DNA of 11,648 nucleotides, taken from NCBI GenBank assembly GCA_934296355.1, contig CAKRAY010000038.1, forward strand, positions 1-11,648, read 5' to 3'. Position numbers and translations under genes: made by a program. Shown here piece by piece: positions 6,531 to 11,648 of the stretch. This stretch comes from an uncultured Clostridia bacterium (lineage in GTDB: Bacteria; Bacillota; Clostridia; Christensenellales; DTU072). The stretch's first letter is position 1; each line of letters opens with the position of its first letter. The notes beneath the pieces were generated by a model. That model did no database searches, was not told the origin of the DNA, and saw only the letters and a list, made by a program, of their open reading frames with translations.

Positions 6531-6541
6531 AAAAAATTGTA

Positions 6542-6681
6542 GGACGCCCGCATAGGCGTTCTACGCTTTTTACGGAGAGAAAAAATGCAAATCAGTATTG
6601 TTAACGGTTGCGTCGAATACGACGGCGAGCCGGTATTAACTAACGTAAACTTCGACGTACGCGACAAGGAAAAAATCGCCT
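6542..6681 (+). repeat. ABC-F 5'-end repeat, native copy
   Basis: This is the third occurrence of the block seen at 1-124 and 1210-1349, here continuous with a full ABC-F gene and therefore the functional version. It includes GGAGAG at 6574-6579, five bases before the ATG, which is a good ribosome binding site. Beyond 6681 the sequence continues into the Walker A codons, which the other copies lack. Confidence 0.9.
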
Positions 6682-8492
6682 TGGTCGGTAGAAACGGTTG
6701 CGGAAAAACCACGCTTTTGAAAGTTCTTACCGGCGAAGTGCAAATGATAAAAGGCGTCGGAGAAGAGAATTTCGGAATATTTTTTACGGGTAAACCTAAC
6801 GTAGGGTACTTAAAACAGGTTGTCGAGCCGCGCGAGGACGTGACTCTTTTCGACGAAGTAAAGAAAGCCTATAAAGACGCGCTCGAACGCGAAGCCGAAC
6901 TTAACGCGGCGTTAAAAAGATTAGAATACGAAGACACTTCGGAAGCGGTCGACGAATACGTGCGCGCGCAAGAACGCTATGAGATTGCCGGCGGTTATAC
7001 CTACTTGAAAGAATGCGAGGCGGCGATAAGAAAGTTCGGTTTTTCCAAAGAAGAGTTTTCCAAGCCGTTAAGCGAATTCAGCGGCGGGCAAAGGACTAAG
7101 ATTTCTTTGCTTAAACTGCTTTTGTCGCGCCCCGAAGTTTTACTTCTCGACGAACCTACCAACCATCTCGACGTGGAAGCGGTAGAGTGGCTGGAAAACT
7201 ATTTGAAAAACTATAAAAACTCTCTGGTCATAGTCTCGCACGACAGAATGTTTTTGGATAGGATCGTCAACGTGGTTTACGAAATCGAGTACGGAGAAAC
7301 GACGAGGTATAAAGGGAATTACAGCGCGTTCGTCTTGCAAAAGAAAGCGAATTACGAAAAAGCGCGCAAGGACGCGGCGTACAGAAAGAAAGAAGCGGAA
7401 AGGCTTATGAAAGTCGTGGAGCGGTTTCGGTACAAAGCCACGAAAGCGGCGATGGCGCAGTCAAAACTTCTCGCCATAAAACGCCTCGGCGACCTAAGCG
7501 AACCGGATAGGTACGACATGCGCACGTTCCACGCCGATTTTCAACCGCTAATCGAGAGCGTGAGAAAAACTTTTTTTGCCGAAAAACTTGTTTTCGGTTA
7601 CGACAAGCCGCTCGGAGAAGTAACTTGCCTTATTGAGCGCGGCGACAAACTCGGCATAATCGGCGGTAACGGTTGCGGTAAATCCACGTTTGTAAAAACG
7701 ATTATGGGTATCGTGCCGAAATTAAGCGGAGCGTACGGGTTCGGCTTGCACGCAGAGATAGGGTATTTCGACCAGACCGCTACGCAAATATTTTCCGATA
7801 AAACGGTTTTCGACTATTTTCACGACGAGTTCCCCAGGCTTACCGATACCGAAACGAGGAGCGCGCTCGGCGCGTTCAACATAACCGGCGACGACGTTTT
7901 TAAGCGCGTCGGAGATTTGTCCGGCGGAGAAAAGGTAAGACTGAGCCTATGTAGAATACTGAAACGCCGACCGAACGTGCTTGTTCTCGACGAACCGACC
8001 AACCACATGGATATAGTGGGTAAAGAAACTTTCGAGGATATGCTGAAAGCCTATAAAGGCACGGTTATCGTGGTTTCGCACGATAGATACCTCATTAACT
8101 CGGTTTGCAATAAAATACTCGCGTTCGGCAAATCCGGCGCAAAACTGTATCCGTGCGGTTATGAAGAGTATGAAAGGCAAGTAAGCGAAAAAGAGGTTTC
8201 CGAAAAGCCGATAAAAGACACCCAAAGCAAGGCTAAACAATCGTTCACGACGCCGTTGAAAGAAAAGCAAAAAAGAGAAAAACGCGTTAAAGTTCTGGAA
8301 GAAAAAATAACCGCCTGCGAAGAAGAAACGGCGCGGCTTAACGAGCGACTCGCTTTACCGGAAGTATGTTCCGATTATGTGAAGATTATGGAAATAGAGA
8401 AGAGGTTAAACGAGTTGAACGAAGAAATCAACGCGCTACTTGAAGAGTTGGAAACTGCCGAGAAAGAACTGAGCGAACTTACGGCGGACTGA
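6585..8492 (+). CDS. ABC-F family ATP-binding protein
   Basis: The 635-aa protein has two ATP-binding cassettes and no membrane segment, the hallmark of the ABC-F class of translation-associated ATPases, which act at the ribosomal E site. Cassette 1: Walker A GRNGCGKT (35-42), signature SGGQ (166-169), Walker B LLLDEP with Glu190 and the family-typical PTNHLD (191-196). Cassette 2: Walker A GGNGCGKS (360-367), signature LSGGE (445-449), Walker B LVLDEP with Glu470 and PTNHMD. The charged linker between them (about 240-330) is where the tRNA-contacting helices of this class lie. Residues about 555-635 form a predicted C-terminal coiled coil, as in Uup/YdiF-like members. Both catalytic glutamates are present, so it should be active. 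Whether it is a housekeeping translation factor or an antibiotic-protection protein cannot be told from the sequence. Confidence 0.93.
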   Translation: MQISIVNGCVEYDGEPVLTNVNFDVRDKEKIALVGRNGCGKTTLLKVLTGEVQMIKGVGEENFGIFFTGKPNVGYLKQVVEPREDVTLFDEVKKAYKDALEREAELNAALKRLEYEDTSEAVDEYVRAQERYEIAGGYTYLKECEAAIRKFGFSKEEFSKPLSEFSGGQRTKISLLKLLLSRPEVLLLDEPTNHLDVEAVEWLENYLKNYKNSLVIVSHDRMFLDRIVNVVYEIEYGETTRYKGNYSAFVLQKKANYEKARKDAAYRKKEAERLMKVVERFRYKATKAAMAQSKLLAIKRLGDLSEPDRYDMRTFHADFQPLIESVRKTFFAEKLVFGYDKPLGEVTCLIERGDKLGIIGGNGCGKSTFVKTIMGIVPKLSGAYGFGLHAEIGYFDQTATQIFSDKTVFDYFHDEFPRLTDTETRSALGAFNITGDDVFKRVGDLSGGEKVRLSLCRILKRRPNVLVLDEPTNHMDIVGKETFEDMLKAYKGTVIVVSHDRYLINSVCNKILAFGKSGAKLYPCGYEEYERQVSEKEVSEKPIKDTQSKAKQSFTTPLKEKQKREKRVKVLEEKITACEEETARLNERLALPEVCSDYVKIMEIEKRLNELNEEINALLEELETAEKELSELTAD

Positions 8493-8597
8493 GTTTCCGT
8501 ATAGGAGGCGGTTGCTACGCGCGTAGTATAACGCGTAGTATAAATTGTTGCGAGAGGTTATAAATATTTTATATAGGCTTAAATTTAATTTTGATAA
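8493..8597. other. Gap after the ABC-F gene, with a palindrome and 12-bp tandem repeat
   Basis: CTACGCGCGTAG at 8515-8526 is a perfect 12-bp palindrome. CGCGTAGTATAA occurs twice in tandem at 8520-8531 and 8532-8543. The remainder is AT-rich and leads into the lemA promoter. No hairpin with a following T run is visible, so no standard terminator for the ABC-F gene can be called. Confidence 0.6.
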
Positions 8598-8625
8598 TTG
8601 ACTTATATGGAAAATATATTATAAT
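8598..8625 (+). promoter_or_regulatory. Sigma-A type promoter of the lemA operon
   Basis: TTGACT at 8598-8603 (five of six) and a perfect TATAAT at 8620-8625 are 16 bases apart in very AT-rich DNA. The start site would fall near 8632, about 50 bases before the lemA ATG. A small GATAC-GAGGA-GTATC hairpin (8647-8661) lies in the leader. Confidence 0.75.
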
Positions 8626-8667
8626 CATAATTAAGAAAAATCTTTAGATACGAGGAGTATCGAATAT

Positions 8668-8673
8668 AGGAGG
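8668..8673 (+). promoter_or_regulatory. Ribosome binding site of lemA
   Basis: AGGAGG, a full Shine-Dalgarno match, ends eight bases before the ATG at 8682 and fixes that start. Confidence 0.85.
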
Positions 8674-8681
8674 ATTGCAAT

Positions 8682-9272
8682 ATGGAATGGTGGGGAGTTT
8701 TACTCATCGTACTTGCCGTTTTGGCGTTTGTAGGTATAATCATAGGTATAGTAGTTTGGTGGTTTAAGACGTACAACAAACTCGTTTCCGCCAGACAAAA
8801 GGTTCAAAATCAATGGTCGCAAATCGACGTTCAGTTAAAGAGAAGATACGACCTTATTCCTAACCTCGTGGAGACCGTTAAGGGATACACGACGCACGAA
8901 AAAGAAACTCTCGAGAACGTGACGATGTGGCGTAGTAGGGCTACCGGCGCAGTGACCAGCGAAGACGCTATCGAAGCGAACAAAGGACTTACTGCCGCGC
9001 TCGGCAGATTATTGGTCGCGAGTGAAAATTATCCCGAATTGAAAGCGGATAAAAACTTCCAACAACTCATGGTGGACCTTAAAGCGATTGAAGAAAAAAT
9101 CACTTACGCTCGTCAGTTCTATAACGATACCGTTCAAAAGAACAACGAGCTTATCGAGAAGTTCCCGTCCAGCATAGTCGCTAACAGACATAGAAGTAAG
9201 TTCAAGATCGAAGAATACTTCGAAATCGAAAACGCGGCTCAAAGAGAAGCGCCGAAGGTAAGTTTTAACTAA
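8682..9272 (+). CDS. lemA: LemA family protein
   Basis: The 196-aa protein has one N-terminal membrane segment (about 5-28) followed by an alpha-helical domain typical of LemA. Recognisable family stretches are YNKLVSARQKVQNQWSQID, then RYDLIPNLVETVKGY, ASENYPELKA, NFQQLMVDLKAIEEKI, and ARQFYNDTVQKNNELI followed by FPSSIV. Length and topology (short outer end, helical bundle on the other side of the membrane) are normal for the family. Its biochemical function is not established. In many bacteria lemA sits beside genes for TPM/YgcG-type or DUF2207 membrane proteins, as here: the next gene starts 18 bases after the stop. The two are probably one operon from the promoter at 8598-8625. Confidence 0.95.
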   Translation: MEWWGVLLIVLAVLAFVGIIIGIVVWWFKTYNKLVSARQKVQNQWSQIDVQLKRRYDLIPNLVETVKGYTTHEKETLENVTMWRSRATGAVTSEDAIEANKGLTAALGRLLVASENYPELKADKNFQQLMVDLKAIEEKITYARQFYNDTVQKNNELIEKFPSSIVANRHRSKFKIEEYFEIENAAQREAPKVSFN

Positions 9273-9290
9273 GCGTTGCGGAGTTTCGGA

Positions 9291-11366
9291 ATGAAAAAAA
9301 GACATTTTTTAAGGCAGGCGGCTATTGTCGTCTGTCTTGTCGTAATTATTTGTACGGTGGCGGTAACACTTTCGGCGTGCAACACCGAGAGGTATCAAAT
9401 AAACGATTTATATACAGAACTCACTCTTAACGAGGACGGTTCGGTCCGCGTCAGCGAAACGCACGTCGTAGATTGGAGCACACGCGACGCCGATTGGTGG
9501 AATTACTATAAAAGAATCGGGTTACGCGACGAATACGGGCGTAGCGAGGACGAGGGCTATGCGAACGAAGGAAATATCGTTTCCGAGTTAAGCGATTTCG
9601 TTTGTACGGTTGACGGCGCGAATTACCCCGTGAGCGACAGAATTACTCGTATAAGCGATATCGATTCGATAGCGGATTCTTCTTCCAAACAAGAAAGATA
9701 CGCGGGTTCTTCGTATGTGGCGTATTCAGGATATACCGTAGAAATAGGCGTGATAATGCCGGCGTTTACGAGCGGAACAAAAACCGTTACTTTCTCGTAC
9801 ACGTTATCGAACTTGATGATTAGTTACGCCGATTGTTCGGGTTTGTACTATAAGTTTATTGACGAAACCAACGAAGTGCCGGTCAAAAACTTCCGCGCGA
9901 AAATCAATTTTAAGAACAAAGTTACCGAAGACAACGTTGCGATTTGGACGCATATCGAGGACGGTAACGCGGGGAACTTTTTAAGCGAAGACGGTATGAG
10001 CGTAACTTACGAGGGTAACGACGTAAGCGCGGGAGTGTACTTGGAAACGAGAATTCTGTTTTTTGACGGCGGGTACGCTTCGCCCAAAACCAACAAGGCG
10101 ACCAAGGCCGAGATGATAGCGCAAGAAAAAGCGTGGGAAGAGGACTTTTTGCGTTTAGCGAAAATCTCGAAAATAGTCAACATAGCGGATATCGTCGTTA
10201 CGATACTGATATTAGGCGGCGCGATAGCCTTGCTGTTTGTGTTCAGTTACAAGTTGAAACCCATAGTTTTTTCGGATAAACCCGAATACGTAAGGGATAT
10301 TCCCGTCGGCTATACCGCCGGAGAAATGGCGCCGTTATATCATTATTACGGCAAGAAAGACTATATTTCCGACTCGTTCAGCGCGACGATGATGGAACTT
10401 TGTCGTATGAAACTAATCGAAATCCGCGTAGGCGAAAAGAAGAAAGAAGCGGAGATTTTCATAGCGAACGCCGGGAGTAGTTCGTTTAATGACGATTTAT
10501 TCGGCAGTTCTTTCGGCGGTAATATCGCGGTTATAAACGGTTTACGCCCGCACGAAAAGCAGGCTTACGACATGCTCGTCAACGCAAGCAACGCGCTCGG
10601 CGGTAGTTTCACGATGAAAGAATTTGAAAAATACGCCAAGAAGAATAGCGAAAAGTTCGCTAAGCAAATGGAAAAATACAAGCAGTTGGCGCTGCAAAAA
10701 ACCACGAAAATGGGTTGTTACTCGAATAGAAAGAACAACAAGATTATCGGTGCGACGGCGTTTATCGGAGTAGGCTCGTTCATTCTCGGCGTACTTGCGT
10801 TCTTTGCGCGCAACCTATTGAGTTTCACCGGAATATCTATCAGATTTTTACCGTTCGCGTTTATAATCGTCGGTATCGTATACTTTGTATATAACGTTAA
10901 GAAGAAAACGCCGCTTACCGAACTCGGACAACGCGAGTACGACGATTTCGAAGCGCTCGGAAAGTTCATGACCGATTTTTCCAAAATGGACGAACACGAG
11001 ATACCCGAACTCGTTTTGTGGGAAGAGTACCTGGTATACGCGACCGCAATGGGCATTGCCGATAAAGTAAGCGAACAACTTGAAGCGAAATACCCCGAAT
11101 ACAGAGAAATCGTCGAGAGAGGTTACACAACCGGCAACGTGAACGACGCGTTTATTTGCTTGTATCTTTGCTCGCCGCGCGTAAGGATGAACAGCGGCTT
11201 TGCCGTAAATACGATTATGCGCTCTATAAACAACGACGTCAAACAAGCCAATATCCGTAAAAACGTAAGTAAGTATACCGGCGGTAGCGGCGGTAAGTTC
11301 GGCGGCGGAGGAGGCTTCCGCGGCGGTGGCGGCGGTTTCCACGGCGGCGGTATGGGTTCGAGATAA
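9291..11366 (+). CDS. DUF2207 family membrane lipoprotein
   Basis: I take ATG 9291 as the start (691 aa), because GCGGAG at 9278-9283 lies seven bases upstream; an in-frame TTG at 9276 would add five residues and overlap that site. Residues 1-29 form a signal peptide ending in a strict lipobox, LSA before Cys30, so the N-terminus is probably lipidated and outside. Residues about 34-275 are the extracellular beta-rich DUF2207 domain. A membrane helix follows at about 296-318, then a cytoplasmic helical domain (GYTAGEMAPLYHYYGKKDY and onward). A helix pair lies at about 485-506 and 518-536, then another soluble domain and a Gly-rich C-terminus (664-691, GGGGGF repeats), which is usual in this family. 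Function is unknown. Pairing with lemA supports a shared envelope role. Confidence 0.9.
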   Translation: MKKRHFLRQAAIVVCLVVIICTVAVTLSACNTERYQINDLYTELTLNEDGSVRVSETHVVDWSTRDADWWNYYKRIGLRDEYGRSEDEGYANEGNIVSELSDFVCTVDGANYPVSDRITRISDIDSIADSSSKQERYAGSSYVAYSGYTVEIGVIMPAFTSGTKTVTFSYTLSNLMISYADCSGLYYKFIDETNEVPVKNFRAKINFKNKVTEDNVAIWTHIEDGNAGNFLSEDGMSVTYEGNDVSAGVYLETRILFFDGGYASPKTNKATKAEMIAQEKAWEEDFLRLAKISKIVNIADIVVTILILGGAIALLFVFSYKLKPIVFSDKPEYVRDIPVGYTAGEMAPLYHYYGKKDYISDSFSATMMELCRMKLIEIRVGEKKKEAEIFIANAGSSSFNDDLFGSSFGGNIAVINGLRPHEKQAYDMLVNASNALGGSFTMKEFEKYAKKNSEKFAKQMEKYKQLALQKTTKMGCYSNRKNNKIIGATAFIGVGSFILGVLAFFARNLLSFTGISIRFLPFAFIIVGIVYFVYNVKKKTPLTELGQREYDDFEALGKFMTDFSKMDEHEIPELVLWEEYLVYATAMGIADKVSEQLEAKYPEYREIVERGYTTGNVNDAFICLYLCSPRVRMNSGFAVNTIMRSINNDVKQANIRKNVSKYTGGSGGKFGGGGGFRGGGGGFHGGGMGSR

Positions 11367-11384
11367 TGGAAGCGGCAACGTGTG

Positions 11385-11456
11385 AGCAACGCCCGCGCGT
11401 TGCATCGCAGTTACGCGAATAAGCCGTGTTCTTTTATAAGCATATACCCGCGGAAG
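11385..11456. repeat. 72-bp direct repeat, copy A
   Basis: Identical to 11474-11545 at an offset of 89 bases, with a 17-base spacer between the copies. It opens with a GC-rich hairpin: GCAACGC at 11386-11392 pairs with GCGTTGC at 11397-11403 around a four-base loop. It ends in CCCGCGGAAG. It starts 19 bases after the DUF2207 stop codon. No coding frame is apparent. Confidence 0.9.
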
Positions 11457-11469
11457 CGTGTGACGCTTC
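11453..11469. repeat. Perfect short hairpin between the 72-bp repeats
   Basis: GAAGCGT at 11453-11459 pairs with ACGCTTC at 11463-11469 around a three-base GTG loop. It has no T run after it, so any role in ending transcription of the lemA operon would not be the classic kind. It could protect the 3' end or simply be part of the repeat family. Confidence 0.55.
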
Positions 11470-11473
11470 ACCC

Positions 11474-11545
11474 AGCAACGCCCGCGCGTTGCATCGCAGT
11501 TACGCGAATAAGCCGTGTTCTTTTATAAGCATATACCCGCGGAAG
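11474..11545. repeat. 72-bp direct repeat, copy B
   Basis: Perfect second copy of 11385-11456. The bases GGAAGCG precede the first copy loosely (from about 11368) and directly precede the spacer of the second, hinting at a longer ancestral unit of about 89 bases. Perfect identity indicates a recent duplication. Confidence 0.9.
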
Positions 11546-11648
11546 AACTTTTATCTAAAAAAAAGAAAAGTATTTACGGTATAATACGAAAATACGAAAA
11601 CGACGCTTTTTGTATTTTCCCCTTAGGGGGATACAGTAAGGGGGAACG
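11546..11648. other. AT-rich intergenic tail with a -10-like box
   Basis: TATAAT at 11580-11585 is a perfect -10 box, but no -35 element is found at the proper distance, so a promoter here is only tentative. Further on, TCCCC (11618-11622) and GGGGA (11627-11631) can form a short stem, and GGGGG recurs near 11642. No gene begins before the window ends. Confidence 0.35.

Noticed and set aside
6585..8492. Calling the ABC-F gene a specific antibiotic-resistance determinant
   Set aside because: Cassette motifs alone do not separate resistance members from housekeeping members, and the interdomain linker cannot be assigned to a drug class by eye.
9276..9290. TTG start for the DUF2207 gene
   Set aside because: It would overlap the GGAG ribosome binding site that is well placed for ATG 9291, and the added residues precede a normal signal peptide start.
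10848..11471. Long 207-codon open frame on the minus strand
   Set aside because: It lies antisense to the well-supported DUF2207 gene and reflects its codon bias. The translation has no recognisable domain and no ribosome binding site of note.
11385..11545. CRISPR array
   Set aside because: There are only two units of 72 bp with a 17-base spacer that is itself palindromic. No cas genes are nearby.

Overview
The window looks like part of the chromosome of an uncultured Gram-positive, Clostridia-like (Firmicutes) bacterium. Supporting this are AGGAGG-type ribosome binding sites, lipoprotein and Sec signals, a BspA-type leucine-rich repeat (LRR_5) plus Listeria-Bacteroides (InlB B-type, Flg_new) surface protein, and a LemA-DUF2207 pair. 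Taxonomy is inferred from gene style only. All genes lie on the + strand.

Left part (1-6540): an accessory surface-protein region built from repeated units. Each unit starts with the 5' end of an ABC-F ATPase gene (its untranslated leader, ribosome binding site and about 32 codons). This runs into a 40-codon chimeric reading frame, then a 244-aa lipoprotein gene, then a large secreted-protein gene whose start overlaps the lipoprotein stop. Unit 1 (1-959) carries only a 19-codon wreck of the large gene. Unit 2 (1226-6333) carries the intact 1402-aa gene: a lipase-like alpha/beta hydrolase, BspA-type LRRs, three InlB-type repeats and a glycine-rich (GGX)n tail in four modules. The first 935 bp of the two units match except at two bases. 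Between them (960-1209) lie a candidate promoter, a perfect 12-bp inverted repeat and a long imperfect hairpin.

Middle (6542-8492): the intact ABC-F ATPase gene, whose 5' end is the source or sister of the fragments heading both units. The arrangement ABC-F head / cassette / ABC-F head / cassette / complete ABC-F gene suggests cassettes inserted at, or recombined through, the ABC-F 5' end.

Right part (8493-11648): a clear sigma-A type promoter drives lemA and a DUF2207 membrane lipoprotein gene. These are followed by a 72-bp direct repeat pair with GC-rich hairpins and an intergenic tail.

The lipoprotein and large protein share fold types and are probably co-expressed at the cell surface. 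ABC-F, lemA and the DUF2207 gene look like ordinary chromosomal backbone with a higher-GC codon style. The most notable feature is the ABC-F-anchored cassette array and its modular secreted hydrolase/adhesin.
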